64,000 nucleotides of DNA, from NCBI GenBank assembly GCA_046729855.1, contig JBKPHM010000031.1, forward strand, positions 31,172 to 95,171, read 5' to 3'. Every line of letters starts with the position of its first letter. The first letter of the stretch is position 1. The notes under the pieces were generated by a model, which was not told the origin of the DNA, searched no databases, and saw only the letters and a list, made by a program, of their open reading frames with translations. The translations under genes and the position numbers were made by a program. Below are positions 46,167 to 55,407 of the stretch, one piece after another. Source of the DNA: DATHSY01 sp046729855. Lineage in GTDB: Bacteria; Actinomycetota; UBA4738; HRBIN12.

Positions 46167-46652
46167 CTAGGGGTCGCTCCCGAACCGCTCGGCGAGCCGC
46201 TCCACGACGACTCGGGGCACCATCGCCGAGACGTCACCACCGAAGCGGGCGACCTCGCGGACGAGCGAGGACGACAGGAACGACCACCTCGGGTCGGTGG
46301 TCATGAAGAGCGTCTCCACGCCGGTGAGCTGTCGGTTCATCTGCGCCATCTGGATCTCGAACTCGAAGTCGGTCACCGCCCGGAGGCCCTTGACGATCAC
46401 CTCCGAGCCCGTTCGTCTTGCGTATTCCACGAGCAATCCCGAGAACGAATCGACCTCGACGTTGGCGAGGCCGGCCGTCGCCTCCTTCAGCATGGCGACC
46501 CGCTCGTCCACCGTGAACAGCGGCTGCTTGCCCGGGTTGTCCAGCACGGCCACGATCACAGGATCGAAGCGCTGACCTGCGCGTTCGATGATGTCGAGAT
46601 GACCGTTGGTGACCGGGTCGAACGTCCCCGGACACAGGGCGCTCACGCCCAT
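46167..46652 (-). CDS. coaD: Phosphopantetheine adenylyltransferase
   Basis: CoaD makes dephospho-CoA from phosphopantetheine and ATP. The 161 residues have the nucleotidyltransferase motif PGTFDPVTNGHLDII, the substrate strand VDSFSGLLVEYA, and VKGLRAVTDFEFEIQMAQMN, then the ISSS-like FLSSSLVREVA. It lies 13 bp downstream of rsmD, with GGGAGG before its start, as in other actinomycetes. Confidence 0.97.
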   Translation of the reverse strand: MGVSALCPGTFDPVTNGHLDIIERAGQRFDPVIVAVLDNPGKQPLFTVDERVAMLKEATAGLANVEVDSFSGLLVEYARRTGSEVIVKGLRAVTDFEFEIQMAQMNRQLTGVETLFMTTDPRWSFLSSSLVREVARFGGDVSAMVPRVVVERLAERFGSDP

Positions 46653-46665
46653 CCAGACCTCCCGG

Positions 46666-47220
46666 CTAGCGTTCGCGGAACACCAGAACGAGGCTGTCGC
46701 CGTACTCCAGGCGCCTCGAAAGCAGCCAGTCTACCGGAATGACAGGCATGGAACTCCGGATTCCGCGGGTCAGCGCCACGCTCCACCCCTGGGGGACGAG
46801 CCACCCGTCGGCAAGGGCGGCGAGGACGCCGTCGAGCTCCGCTGGCCCGGTCGCGTACGGCGCGTCGATCAGCACCAGGTCGAACGGTCCAGGAGACTTG
46901 TCATTGGATATGACGAAGCGCGGGACGCGGTGCGTGACCACGTCGGCCCGGTCGGCCAGGCGGGTCCGCTCGAGGTTCGCCTTGATCGCCGCCACAGCGC
47001 CGGGCGACCGGTCGACGAACACGGCGTGGTCGGCGCCGCGCGAGAGCGCCTCGATCCCCAGGGCGCCAGTCCCGGCGTACAGGTCGAGGACGATCGCGCC
47101 CGGGACTTCCCCCGTCAGGCTGGAGAACAGTCCCTCACGCGCCATGTCCGACACCGGCCGCACACCGCCCGGGACGGGCGCCAGCCTGACGCCCTTCGCG
47201 CTGCCCGCGATCACGCGCAC
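46666..47220 (-). CDS. rsmD: 16S rRNA (guanine(966)-N2)-methyltransferase RsmD
   Basis: The 184 residues begin RVIAGSAKGVRLAPVPGGVRP and have the SAM-binding LDLYAGTGALGIEALSRG and the catalytic motif VLIDAPYA (DPPY variant DAPY). I start at GTG 47220 because it gives the family N-terminus and TACCCT ends 6 nt upstream. The longer frame to 47343 adds unrelated residues. Confidence 0.93.
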   Translation of the reverse strand: MRVIAGSAKGVRLAPVPGGVRPVSDMAREGLFSSLTGEVPGAIVLDLYAGTGALGIEALSRGADHAVFVDRSPGAVAAIKANLERTRLADRADVVTHRVPRFVISNDKSPGPFDLVLIDAPYATGPAELDGVLAALADGWLVPQGWSVALTRGIRSSMPVIPVDWLLSRRLEYGDSLVLVFRER

Positions 47221-47226
47221 GGCCTC

Positions 47227-47232
47227 AGGGTA
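47227..47232 (-). promoter_or_regulatory. Putative -10 box for leaderless rsmD-coaD
   Basis: TACCCT ends 6 nt before the rsmD GTG. The rest of the 208-bp gap to recG shows no ORF or strong hairpin. Confidence 0.45.
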
Positions 47233-47428
47233 TGACGGAGCCGCGCGTGTGACGCCGACGGGCGTTCGTCCGGGGGTGGCGTCTCGACCGCGGAGGTCGG
47301 CAGCCGTCTCCAGTCGTGGCTCGAGGCGGGCCCGAACGGACATCGTTCCTGGTTCTTCGGCACACCGCGGGGCCGGCCGTAGCCGGAGCGCGCACCGGGA
47401 GGGTGGACCGGACGTGCGCCTACGAGGC

Positions 47429-49648
47429 CTACGAGTGGAACAGCCAGTCGATCGATCGCTCGAACCGGGAGCGCAGCTCCGCCATCAGCGCCGGGTGACG
47501 TCGCAGCTCCGGGTCCCCGGCGATCACGGCGAACGCGCGGGCGCGGGCGCGCCGCACGAGGTCGACGTCGTCGGCCAGGCGGGCGAGCTTGAGGTCTGGC
47601 AGGCCCGACTGCCGGACGTCGAACAGGGTCCCCTCGCCCCGCAACCGCATGTCGTCGTCCGCCAGCTCGAACCCGTCCGTCGTCCGGACCATGGCGGCCA
47701 GGCGGGCCCGCGCCTCCTCGTTGTCCGGCCGCGCCTCGTCGAACAGGACGCAGTAGCTCCGGTGCCCCCCGCGTCCGATCCGGCCGCGCAGCTGGTGGAG
47801 CTGCGCGAGCCCGAACCGCTCCGCGTTCTCCACAAGCATCACGGTCGCGTTCGGGACGTCGACGCCGACCTCGACCACCGTCGTGGAGATCAGCAGGTGG
47901 TGCGCGCCCGACCGGAACGCCTCCATCACTCGCTCCTTCTCCGCGGGGCGCATACGGCCGTGCAACAGCGCCAGCGACAGATCCGGAAAGACATCGGTTG
48001 CCAGTCGCTCGGCCTCCGCCTCGGCGGCGCGGACCTCCGTCCGGTTCGCCTCGTCGATCGCAGCGCAGACAACGAAGGCCTGGCGCCCGGCCTCGACCTC
48101 CTGCCGGACGAGCGCGTACGCGTCCGCACGCTCCTGTGCCGTTCGGGCGACCCGGGTCTCGACGGGGCGGCGGCCCTTCGGCATCTCGTCGAGCACGACG
48201 ACGTCGAGGTCGCCGTAGTAGGTCAGGGCGAGCGTCCGCGGGATCGGCGTGGCCGTCATGATGAGCACGTCCGGCGACCATCCCTTTCCCTTCAGCGCGA
48301 TCCGCTGGTGCACGCCGAAACGGTGCTGCTCGTCGATCACGGCGAGCGAGAGGTCGGCGAACCCGACGCCCTCCTGTACCAGCGCGTGCGTCCCCACGAC
48401 CAGGTCGACGTCGCCCGTCTCGATCGCGGTCAAGAGGCGGGACCGCTGCTTGCCCGTGATCGCGGCAGTGAGCAGCGCGAAGGTCACTCGCGCGCCCCCG
48501 TCCCGATCGGGCTCGTCCCGGTCGGTTTGGTCCCGGTCGCCCGCCAGCAACGAGAGCTGGTCGTCCGCGGCCCGCCGCGTCGGCGCGGCGGGGTCACGGT
48601 ACGGCACCGCGAGCCCGTCGAGCACGGTCTCGACCGAGCGCCCGTGCTGGGCCGCGAGCACCTCGGTCGGCGCCATGATCGCGGCCTGGTGCCCGGACCC
48701 GATCGCGACGAGCGCCGCGTACAGCGCGACCAGCGTCTTGCCCGACCCGACATCGCCCTGCAAGAGCACGTTCATCGGCCTCGGCTGCTCCATCGCCTCG
48801 CCGATCCGCTCCATCGCGCGGCGCTGCGCGCCCGTGGGCTCGAACGGGATCGTCGCGCGAAACCGTTCGACGAGCGGCCCCTCCGCCCCGTGGGCGACGC
48901 CCTTCTCGGCGGCCTCGACGCGGTGCTTGCGGAAGGCGACGCCGAGCTCCAAGGTGAACAGCTCGTCGAACTTGAGCCGCTCCCGGGCCGTGGCCAGGTC
49001 GCGATCGTCGCTCGGGAAGTGGATGTGGCGAATCGCGGCGTCGAACGACCCGAGCGACTCGGCCGCGACGATCTCGGCGGGCAGCGGGTCCGCGATCGGG
49101 GGCAGCTGCTCGAGGGCTCGGTGGACCAGCTCACGGATCGTGCGGGTGGTGATCCCCTCGGCCGCGGGGTGGACGGGCGTGATGCGACCGGTGTGGACCA
49201 GGTCGTGCTCGTCGCCCGTGAGGAGCTCGACCTCTTGGTTCGCGAGCTGCAGCCGCCCGCGATACAGCTGCACGGTCCCCGACACGGCGAGCTCGTGCCC
49301 GTGGCGGTACGTGGTCGCCGTCCACGGCTGGTTGAAGAAGGTCAGGTCGAGGTAGCCGGACCCGTCGTAGAGAGTGACCGTCACCATCGACTGGCGCCGT
49401 CGCGTCTGACGCTTGGTCACGTTCTTGACGCGGGCGATCACGGTCGCCTGTTGGCCGACCCGGAGCTCGCGGATCGCGGCGACGGCCGAGCGGTCGATGT
49501 ACCGCCGCGGGTAGTGGTGCAGGAGGTCCCCGACGTTGGCGATCTGGAGCGACTCCGCGAGGACGACGGCCGCCTCGGGCCCCTTCGTGCGGAACCCCGT
49601 GCGTCGCCTGGCCAGACGTGCGTCGATCGCCGAGACCGGCGACGACAT
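47429..49648 (-). CDS. recG: ATP-dependent DNA helicase RecG
   Basis: RecG remodels stalled forks and recombination intermediates. The 739 residues have the wedge/OB domain (GDLLHHYPRRYIDRS, VTVTLYDGSGYLDLTFFNQPW in pieces), helicase motif I LLQGDVGSGKTLVALY, motif II VIDEQHRFG, motif III TATPIPRTLALTYYGDLDV (in part) and the C-terminal QLRGRIGRGG. An insert near GDRDQTDRDEPDRDGG is a charged loop. ATG 49648 is taken; ATG 49660 is equally possible. Confidence 0.96.
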   Translation of the reverse strand: MSSPVSAIDARLARRRTGFRTKGPEAAVVLAESLQIANVGDLLHHYPRRYIDRSAVAAIRELRVGQQATVIARVKNVTKRQTRRRQSMVTVTLYDGSGYLDLTFFNQPWTATTYRHGHELAVSGTVQLYRGRLQLANQEVELLTGDEHDLVHTGRITPVHPAAEGITTRTIRELVHRALEQLPPIADPLPAEIVAAESLGSFDAAIRHIHFPSDDRDLATARERLKFDELFTLELGVAFRKHRVEAAEKGVAHGAEGPLVERFRATIPFEPTGAQRRAMERIGEAMEQPRPMNVLLQGDVGSGKTLVALYAALVAIGSGHQAAIMAPTEVLAAQHGRSVETVLDGLAVPYRDPAAPTRRAADDQLSLLAGDRDQTDRDEPDRDGGARVTFALLTAAITGKQRSRLLTAIETGDVDLVVGTHALVQEGVGFADLSLAVIDEQHRFGVHQRIALKGKGWSPDVLIMTATPIPRTLALTYYGDLDVVVLDEMPKGRRPVETRVARTAQERADAYALVRQEVEAGRQAFVVCAAIDEANRTEVRAAEAEAERLATDVFPDLSLALLHGRMRPAEKERVMEAFRSGAHHLLISTTVVEVGVDVPNATVMLVENAERFGLAQLHQLRGRIGRGGHRSYCVLFDEARPDNEEARARLAAMVRTTDGFELADDDMRLRGEGTLFDVRQSGLPDLKLARLADDVDLVRRARARAFAVIAGDPELRRHPALMAELRSRFERSIDWLFHS

Positions 49649-49705
49649 CCTTAGCGGCATGGTGCGCTCGCAGCGCCGGGACGGGGCCGAGCCATGCGGC
49701 CGTTC

Positions 49706-49711
49706 TACCAT
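49706..49711 (+). promoter_or_regulatory. Putative -10 box deciding the tlpA start
   Basis: TACCAT ends 7 nt before ATG 49719, and the two earlier in-frame ATGs at 49710 and 49716 overlap or crowd it. Confidence 0.4.
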
Positions 49712-49718
49712 GCGGATG

Positions 49719-50294
49719 ATGCCGTTCCGGCCCGCTCCCGCCCTCCTCGTCCTCGCGAGCGCTCTCCTCGTGATGTTGGGCGGCTGCGACACGGGAGGCG
49801 GAGACGGACGCGCCTCCCCCATGATCGACGTCGAGCGCCGGGCGGCCGTGAACGCGACCACGGCGCCGCTGCTGCCGACAGACGTGTTCGCCCTCCCGGA
49901 GTTCACCGTCGAGCGATACGAGATGCTGCTCGGACAGCTCCGCGGGACGCCCGTCGTCGTCAACATGTGGGGATCCTGGTGCCCGCCGTGCCGCGACGAG
50001 GCACCGATGCTCGCGGACGCGCACCGGGAGTTCGGCGAGCGGATCCAGTTCCTCGGGATCGACATCGAGGACGACCGGGCCGGAGCGATCGCGTTCATCC
50101 GCGAGTTCGACTGGCGGTTCCCGAGCATCGTGGACGCAGCGTCGTCGAGCCGGTTCCGCGCCGAGCTGGGGTTCCTCGGCCAGCCGAACACGCTCTTCTA
50201 CGACGCGTCGGGCACGCTCGTGCGGACGTGGCAAGGCCCGCTTACCGCCGAGGCGTTACAGAACGGGATCCGGCGGATCGTGCCCGAGGGCTGA
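49719..50294 (+). CDS. TlpA-like thioredoxin lipoprotein
   Basis: The 191 residues start with a lipoprotein signal (LLVLASALLVMLGGC) and contain a thioredoxin fold of the TlpA/ResA class: VVNMWGSWCPPCRDEAPMLA with the WCPPC active site, then GIDIEDDRAGAIAFIREF and cis-Pro in FLGQPNTLFYD. Such proteins reduce disulfides outside the membrane, often for cytochrome c maturation, but no ccs genes are near. It replaces the DAK-phosphatase gene that often lies between rpmB and recG. Starts at 49710 or 49716 are also in frame. Confidence 0.88.
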   Translation: MPFRPAPALLVLASALLVMLGGCDTGGGDGRASPMIDVERRAAVNATTAPLLPTDVFALPEFTVERYEMLLGQLRGTPVVVNMWGSWCPPCRDEAPMLADAHREFGERIQFLGIDIEDDRAGAIAFIREFDWRFPSIVDAASSSRFRAELGFLGQPNTLFYDASGTLVRTWQGPLTAEALQNGIRRIVPEG

Positions 50295-50312
50295 GCCGAC
50301 GGGGGCGTCTGC

Positions 50313-50318
50313 TACCCT
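50313..50318 (+). promoter_or_regulatory. Putative -10 box for leaderless rpmB
   Basis: TACCCT ends 9 nt before the rpmB ATG, with no ribosome binding site between. Confidence 0.45.
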
Positions 50319-50327
50319 GGCCCGGCC

Positions 50328-50519
50328 ATGGCAGCCGTCTGCGAGATCTGCGGAAAGAAGCCGTTCTTCGGCAAGCGGGTGTCCCACTCGCACCGACGGA
50401 CCAACCGCCGGTGGGATCCAAACGTGCAGCGCGTACGCGCGCTGGTGAACGGCACGCCCAAACGCCTCTACGTCTGCACGAGCTGCATCAAGGCCGGCAA
50501 GGTCCACCGCGCCGGCTGA
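50328..50519 (+). CDS. rpmB: 50S ribosomal protein L28
   Basis: The 63 residues are a zinc-type L28: [20 protein letters not shown], then [14 protein letters not shown] and the second pair in [14 protein letters not shown]. Two CxxC pairs show that it keeps the zinc site (C+ form). It stands between thiD (opposite strand) and tlpA, the usual neighbourhood of recG in actinomycetes. Confidence 0.96.
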   Translation: MAAVCEICGKKPFFGKRVSHSHRRTNRRWDPNVQRVRALVNGTPKRLYVCTSCIKAGKVHRAG

Positions 50520-50549
50520 CCGCCCCCTGCGGCCCGTCCGCATATGCGT

Positions 50550-51353
50550 TCACCGAACGCCCTCCCAGAGAGGGTCGACGGGTCCGATCCCGTGACCGAT
50601 CGGCAGAGAGTGACGGATCGCCTCGGTGACGAAGTCCTTCCCGCGACGGACCGCGGCGAGCAGATCGTCGCCGAGGGCCAGGCGGGCGGCGATCGCGGCG
50701 GAGAGGACGCATCCGGTCCCGTGCGTGTTCACGGTGTCGATCCGCTCGCCCTCGATCCACGCCTCCCTCGATGCATCCACGAACAGGTCGTCCGCGCCCC
50801 CGGCCCGCAGATGCCCGCCCTTCACCAGGACGGCGGACGGGCCGCGCGAGCGGATCGCGTCGGCCGCCCGACGCATGTCGTCCCGGTCCTCGACGCCAAA
50901 CCCCGTCAGCGCGGCGGCCTCAGGCAGGTTCGGGGTGACGAGCGTCGCGAAGGGCAGGATCCGCTCACGAAGCGCGTCGACCGCGTCCTCGGCGAGCAAT
51001 CGGTGTCCGTGCTTCGACACCGACACGGGATCGACGACCAGGTTGGTGATGCCCGTGTCCCGGATGGCGTCGGCCACGGCGCCGATGATCGCGCCCGATG
51101 CGAGCATCCCCGTCTTGGCCGCGTCGACGCCGATGTCGTTCGCGACCGCGCGGACCTGGTCGCCGACGAGCCCGGGCGACAGCTCCTCGTAGCCCGTGAC
51201 GCCCTGCGTGTTCTGCACGGTCACGGCCGTGATCGCCGTCATCCCGAACACGCCGAGCGCCGAGAACGTCTTGAGGTCTGCCTGGATACCGGCGCCGCCG
51301 CCCGAGTCCGACCCCGCGATCGTGAGCGCGCGCGCGATCGTCTCAGGCCTCAT
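50550..51353 (-). CDS. thiD: Hydroxymethylpyrimidine/phosphomethylpyrimidine kinase
   Basis: ThiD makes HMP-PP for thiamine synthesis. The 267-residue ribokinase-fold protein begins [20 protein letters not shown], followed by [16 protein letters not shown], and has VLVKGGHL and the anion hole [20 protein letters not shown] (in part). Its start overlaps the thiL stop by 11 bp, so thiL-thiD form an operon. No TPP riboswitch is visible upstream of thiL. Confidence 0.96.
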   Translation of the reverse strand: MRPETIARALTIAGSDSGGGAGIQADLKTFSALGVFGMTAITAVTVQNTQGVTGYEELSPGLVGDQVRAVANDIGVDAAKTGMLASGAIIGAVADAIRDTGITNLVVDPVSVSKHGHRLLAEDAVDALRERILPFATLVTPNLPEAAALTGFGVEDRDDMRRAADAIRSRGPSAVLVKGGHLRAGGADDLFVDASREAWIEGERIDTVNTHGTGCVLSAAIAARLALGDDLLAAVRRGKDFVTEAIRHSLPIGHGIGPVDPLWEGVR

Positions 51354-52353
51354 CCGGTGCGAAGTGATCCCATCCCCTCGGCTCGAGCGGCGTCTCGCGT
51401 CCGTCCCCGTCCACCTCGACGTACCCCTCGTCGATGATGACGCCGACGTCCGTAAGCGTCACGCCGAAGCGCTGGTCGAGCTCGGCGCGCGCGCGATCCA
51501 GCGCCGTCGCGTCGATTGTCGCGAGCAGTTCGTAGTCCTCGCCGCCCGCGATGGCCAGCTCCAGCGCTTCGACGCCGAGCCAATCCGCGGCGTCGCGAAG
51601 GGCCGGCGCCACCGGGACGCGGGCGAGGTCCACGCGCGCGCCCACCCCACTCTCGCCGCACAGCCGGAAGAGGTCGCGCGCCAGCCCGTCGGACAGGTCC
51701 ATCATCGCGGTCGCGCCCGCCTGCGCCAGGGTCAGCCCCTCGCCGACGCGCGCGACAGGCCGGTGCAGGGCCTCGAGCAGCACGCGGCCCCAGGGCTCGC
51801 GCAGGCCCTCGCCCAGCCTGGACGGGTGCTGGTGCGAGAGCACCAGGCCACCCGCCGCGGCGCCAAGCGATCCTGTCACCACGACGAGGTCGCCGGGCCG
51901 CGCGCCCGCGCGCGTCAGGGCGCGGCCGGGCGCGACCTCGCCGACGACGGTGACGGACAGGATCACCGCCTCGGAGCGGTTGGTGTCGCCGCCCACGAGA
52001 GAGACCGCGTACTCGTCGCAGGCGGCGAGCATGCCGCCGTAGAGCTCGACGAGCCAAGGGGCGTCGAGGCTGTCCGGCAGCCCGATGGACACGAGCGCGT
52101 ACCGAGGGCTCCCGGCCATCGCGGCGACGTCGGACACGTTGACGGTGATCGACTTCGCGCCCAGGTCGTGCGGCGAGATCGTCTCGCGCTCGAAGTGCAC
52201 ACCCTCGACCAGCATGTCGGTGGTCATGATCTGGTCCGCCGCCGCGGCCTCGACCACGGCGGCGTCGTCGCCGACCCCGATCACCACGCCGGGCGCGTCG
52301 CCGGATAGCATGCGCCTGAGCGCGGCGACGAGCTGATCTTCCGAAAGCTCCAT
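51343..52353 (-). CDS. thiL: Thiamine-monophosphate kinase
   Basis: ThiL phosphorylates TMP to the cofactor TPP. The 336 residues of this PurM-fold kinase contain [42 protein letters not shown] (in part), [25 protein letters not shown] and [16 protein letters not shown] 52353 begins the family match; a longer frame to 52455 would overlap the intergenic inverted repeat and is not preferred. It diverges from pckA. Confidence 0.96.
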   Translation of the reverse strand: MELSEDQLVAALRRMLSGDAPGVVIGVGDDAAVVEAAAADQIMTTDMLVEGVHFERETISPHDLGAKSITVNVSDVAAMAGSPRYALVSIGLPDSLDAPWLVELYGGMLAACDEYAVSLVGGDTNRSEAVILSVTVVGEVAPGRALTRAGARPGDLVVVTGSLGAAAGGLVLSHQHPSRLGEGLREPWGRVLLEALHRPVARVGEGLTLAQAGATAMMDLSDGLARDLFRLCGESGVGARVDLARVPVAPALRDAADWLGVEALELAIAGGEDYELLATIDATALDRARAELDQRFGVTLTDVGVIIDEGYVEVDGDGRETPLEPRGWDHFAPDEA

Positions 52354-52362
52354 GTGTCGGCA

Positions 52363-52421
52363 CGGCCGCAGCCGGAAACGAGAGCGGCGCAAACGGTCGG
52401 GCTGCGGCCGTCGGGTAGGAT
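52363..52421 (+). promoter_or_regulatory. Inverted repeat and -10 box in the thiL-pckA divergent region
   Basis: CGGCCGCAGCC at 52363-52373 is repeated inverted as GGCTGCGGCCG at 52400-52410 (11-bp arms, 26-nt spacer). The right arm ends six bases before TAGGAT (52416-52421), a plausible pckA -10, so a bound regulator would touch the -35 region. The arms could instead form an RNA hairpin in the thiL leader. Confidence 0.4.
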
Positions 52422-52477
52422 ATAGCGCTCGCCGGTCGGACCGTCGGACGGGCACTCAGCGACCTTCGGAGGAACGC

Positions 52478-53995
52478 GTGCAGGGAGACGCCCGAACGAT
52501 CTTCGACAACCCCTCGGCGGACGAGCTCCGCAAGTTCACCGAGGAGATGCCGCAGTGCCGCGTCACCGAGTACGACAACGTCAACGTGCAGACGCTCGTC
52601 ACGTCGCGGAGCGCCGGCAGCACACACGTGGTCACCGACGATCCGTCCACGGCGAGCGGCAAGACGATGACGCGCGAGGAGTACGACCGCATCGCGAGGA
52701 TGCAGGACGAGTACATCGTCGGCCAGGACATGATCGTGATCGACGGCTATATCGGTAATGACGACGCGTTCCGGACGCCGGCTCGGCTCACGATCGAGAG
52801 GGCCAACGCGAACATCGCCGGGATGCAGCAGAAGCTCTACTTCCCCCGCGACGGCGACGAGCCGGAGGTCCACGTCATCTACACGCCCAACCTGACCGCG
52901 CCCGGGTATCCCGACGACCGCGTGATCGCGGTCGACCTCGAACACGGCGTCACGCGCGTCCTGAACTCCGACTACTTCGGCGAGTCGAAGAAAGGCGGAC
53001 TGCGGATGTGGAACCGGATCGTGTACGACCGGGGCGGGCTGGCGCTGCACGCCGGTTGCAAGGTGATCCCGACGGCCCGGGGCGAGAAGGTCTTCCTGAT
53101 CATCGGCCTGTCCGGCACCGGAAAGACGACGACCACGTTCACGACACAGAACGACTCGCTGCCGGTGCAGGACGACTTCGTCGCCCTGATGCGAGGCGGG
53201 AAGATCCACGGGACGGAGAACGGCTGCTTCGCCAAGACGTTTAGCCTCGACCCGGACTTCGAGCCGAACATCTTCAACGCCGTGACCAAGCCCGAGGCGT
53301 ACCTCGAAAACGTCTACCAGGACGAGCGCGGCAAGGTGGATTTCTTCGAGACCGCGTACACCAAGAACGGACGGGCGGTGTTCGGGATGGCGGCGCTGGG
53401 ACGGTATCGGGACCCGCGTCGGGTCGGCACGGTCGACTATCTGCTGATCCTGAACTGGAACGAGAACATCATCCCCGCCGTCGCCAAACTCACGCAGGAA
53501 CAGGCGGCGGCATACTTCATGCTCGGCGAGACGACCGGCACCAGCGCCGGCGGCGCCGCCGAGGAGGGCAGGTTCCTCCGCGTCCCCGGGACCAACCCCT
53601 TCTTCCCGATGCCCCATGGGCTGCAGGGCAACCGGATCCTAGAGCTGCTCGGCTCGCACCCCATCGAGACGTTCCTCATGAACACCGGACGCGTCGGCGG
53701 GCGCGAGCCCGACGAGCACTCGAAGAAGGTGAAGATCCCTCACTCGTCGGCCATCGTCAGGGCGATCGCCGAGGGCACGATCAAGTGGGATGCGGATCCC
53801 GACTTCGGCTACCAAGTCGCATCCGAGGTTCCCGGGCTCGACGACACCCACCTGCTGCAGCCGCGACGGCTGTACGAGGCGCAAGGTCGGATGCATGAGT
53901 ATCGCGATCTCGTGGACCGCTTCAAGGCGGAGCGCCGCGAGCACCTGGATCGGTTCTCGCACCTGACGCGGGAGATCGTGGCCGCCGTCGGCTAA
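52478..53995 (+). CDS. pckA: Phosphoenolpyruvate carboxykinase (ATP type)
   Basis: PckA interconverts oxaloacetate and PEP with ATP. The 505-residue protein has the kinase loop GLSGTGKTTTTF, the metal and substrate regions (HAGCKVIPTARGEK, NGCFAKTFSLD) and DYLLILNWNENIIPAVAKL (in part). Most cultured actinobacteria use the GTP enzyme, so the ATP type is of note. It is slightly shorter than the 525-540 residues usual for the family. GTG 52478 has GGAGGAAC upstream. Confidence 0.93.
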   Translation: MQGDARTIFDNPSADELRKFTEEMPQCRVTEYDNVNVQTLVTSRSAGSTHVVTDDPSTASGKTMTREEYDRIARMQDEYIVGQDMIVIDGYIGNDDAFRTPARLTIERANANIAGMQQKLYFPRDGDEPEVHVIYTPNLTAPGYPDDRVIAVDLEHGVTRVLNSDYFGESKKGGLRMWNRIVYDRGGLALHAGCKVIPTARGEKVFLIIGLSGTGKTTTTFTTQNDSLPVQDDFVALMRGGKIHGTENGCFAKTFSLDPDFEPNIFNAVTKPEAYLENVYQDERGKVDFFETAYTKNGRAVFGMAALGRYRDPRRVGTVDYLLILNWNENIIPAVAKLTQEQAAAYFMLGETTGTSAGGAAEEGRFLRVPGTNPFFPMPHGLQGNRILELLGSHPIETFLMNTGRVGGREPDEHSKKVKIPHSSAIVRAIAEGTIKWDADPDFGYQVASEVPGLDDTHLLQPRRLYEAQGRMHEYRDLVDRFKAERREHLDRFSHLTREIVAAVG

Positions 53996-54038
53996 AGCGG
54001 GTACCTTCCCTCCTCGTCTGCGGGCGAGGGAGGAGTCC

Positions 54039-54455
54039 ATGAAGCTGCTCCAGGAGTTCAAACAGTTCGTGCTACGCGGCAACGTCATCGACCTGGCCGT
54101 CGCGATCGTGATCGGCGTCGCGTTCACCGAACTCATCACCTCGTTCGTCGAAAACGTGATCAACCCGATCATCGCGGCGTTCGGCGGCGCGCCGAACCTC
54201 GACGAGTGGACGATCACGGTCTCGGGCAGCGAGATCATGTATGGCATCTTCCTCACACAGCTGATCTCGTTCATCCTCATCGCCGCGGTGTTGTTCTTCT
54301 TCGTTGTGAAGCCGGTCAACGCGCTGATCTCACGAGCGCGACGCCAGCAGCCGAGCGACCCCACGACGAAGAAGTGCTCGTTCTGCACGCTCGACATCCC
54401 CATCGACGCCAGCCGGTGCCCCAACTGCACCAGCGAGCTCAAGCGGGCGGCCTGA
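54039..54455 (+). CDS. mscL: Large-conductance mechanosensitive channel with zinc-ribbon tail
   Basis: MscL opens under membrane tension in hypo-osmotic shock. The 138 residues contain TM1 (EFKQFVLRGNVIDLAVAIVI), a loop of about 30 residues and TM2 (LTQLISFILIAAVLFFFVV). Instead of the usual amphipathic C-terminal bundle there is a double CxxC motif (CSFCTLDI ... RCPNCTSEL), a zinc ribbon. GGGAGGAG precedes the ATG, with a TACCTT box 32 nt upstream. Confidence 0.94.
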   Translation: MKLLQEFKQFVLRGNVIDLAVAIVIGVAFTELITSFVENVINPIIAAFGGAPNLDEWTITVSGSEIMYGIFLTQLISFILIAAVLFFFVVKPVNALISRARRQQPSDPTTKKCSFCTLDIPIDASRCPNCTSELKRAA

Positions 54456-54457
54456 CC

Positions 54458-54769
54458 TCAGTCGGACGAACGCCGACCAAGCGCGTACCCGGCCAGGAGC
54501 TGGACAGCGGCGAGCAGGATCGGTACCACCAGCGCCCACCGGAAGCGGTCGAACGCGTTGCCGGCCTTCGCGTCACCGCTCGTGAGCGCGTAGAGCACGA
54601 AGACGCCTGCGAACACGAACCAGAGGCCGACGCGTGCGGTGGCGAACAGCGCGAACAGCAGGTGGTCCACGACCGTCCCCTCCTGCAGCGGGTGTCGCAC
54701 CCACCGCCACAGCGAGCGCACGCCGACCGCGGCGAGAACAACGGCGATGCCGAGTTCGACGACGCTCAC
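54458..54769 (-). CDS. Small membrane protein, function unknown
   Basis: The 103 residues contain about three hydrophobic helices (VVELGIAVVLAAVGVRSL, LLFALFATARVGLWFVFAGV and WALVVPILLAAVQLLAGYAL). GTG 54769 overlaps the stop of the phosphoribosyltransferase gene (GTGA), so it is the last gene of a three-gene operon. It converges on mscL with a 2-bp gap. I see no family. Confidence 0.75.
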   Translation of the reverse strand: MSVVELGIAVVLAAVGVRSLWRWVRHPLQEGTVVDHLLFALFATARVGLWFVFAGVFVLYALTSGDAKAGNAFDRFRWALVVPILLAAVQLLAGYALGRRSSD

Positions 54770-55407
54770 GCTGTCCGATCTCCCCCGTCCGCAAGGGCGC
54801 GGACCACCTCGTCGTCGGTGGTCTGGGAGAAGCGGCGGTACCACTCGCCGACCGCGTAGAAGGGCTCGGGCGTCTCAAGCGCGACGACGTCATCGGCCTC
54901 CTCGCGTAGCCGCTCGACGGTGGCAAACGGCGCGACGGGCACGGCGAGCACGACGCGGTCGGCGCCTGCCGCCCGCGCCCATCGCAGCGCGGCGATCGCG
55001 GTCCCGCCCGTGGCCACGCCATCGTCGACCACGATCGCCGTCCGTCCGGCGACGTCGACCGCGGCACGTCCGGAACGGTAGCGTTCCAGGCGTCGTTCGA
55101 TCTCGCGCTCCTGCGCGGCGATCTCGGCCTCCAGGTAATCATTGCTCACGCGCAGCCGCTCCAGCATCGGTTGGTCAAGCACCCGAACACCGGGCGCCAC
55201 GGCACCCAGGCCGAGCTCCGGGTTACCGGGCGCGCCGACCTTCCTGGGAACGACGACGTCGAGCGGCAATCCCAGCGTCGACGCGACGATCTCGGCAACG
55301 ACGACGCCCCCGCGCGGGATCCCGAGGATGACGGCGTCGGAGCCACGGAGGTCGGCGAGCGCGTCGGCGAGCCTGGCGCCCGCCTCGCGACGATCCTCGA
55401 AGATCAC
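54766..55407 (-). CDS. Phosphoribosyltransferase-like protein
   Basis: The 213 residues have a type I PRTase fold: the PRPP-binding motif AIVVDDGVATGGTAIAAL, an N-terminal ILGIPRGGVVVAEIVA and the DVVVPRKVGAPGNPELGLGA hood segment (in part). It resembles the PRTase-fold proteins often annotated as COG1926, whose substrate is unknown. GTG 55407 overlaps the preceding gene stop (GTGA). Confidence 0.88.
   Translation of the reverse strand: MIFEDRREAGARLADALADLRGSDAVILGIPRGGVVVAEIVASTLGLPLDVVVPRKVGAPGNPELGLGAVAPGVRVLDQPMLERLRVSNDYLEAEIAAQEREIERRLERYRSGRAAVDVAGRTAIVVDDGVATGGTAIAALRWARAAGADRVVLAVPVAPFATVERLREEADDVVALETPEPFYAVGEWYRRFSQTTDDEVVRALADGGDRTA

Noticed and set aside
54009..54033. Hairpin that would hide the mscL ribosome binding site (CCTCCTCG with CGAG-G-GAGG)
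   Set aside because: The likely TACCTT promoter at 54002-54007 places the transcription start near 54013-54015, so most of the left arm would not be in the mRNA.
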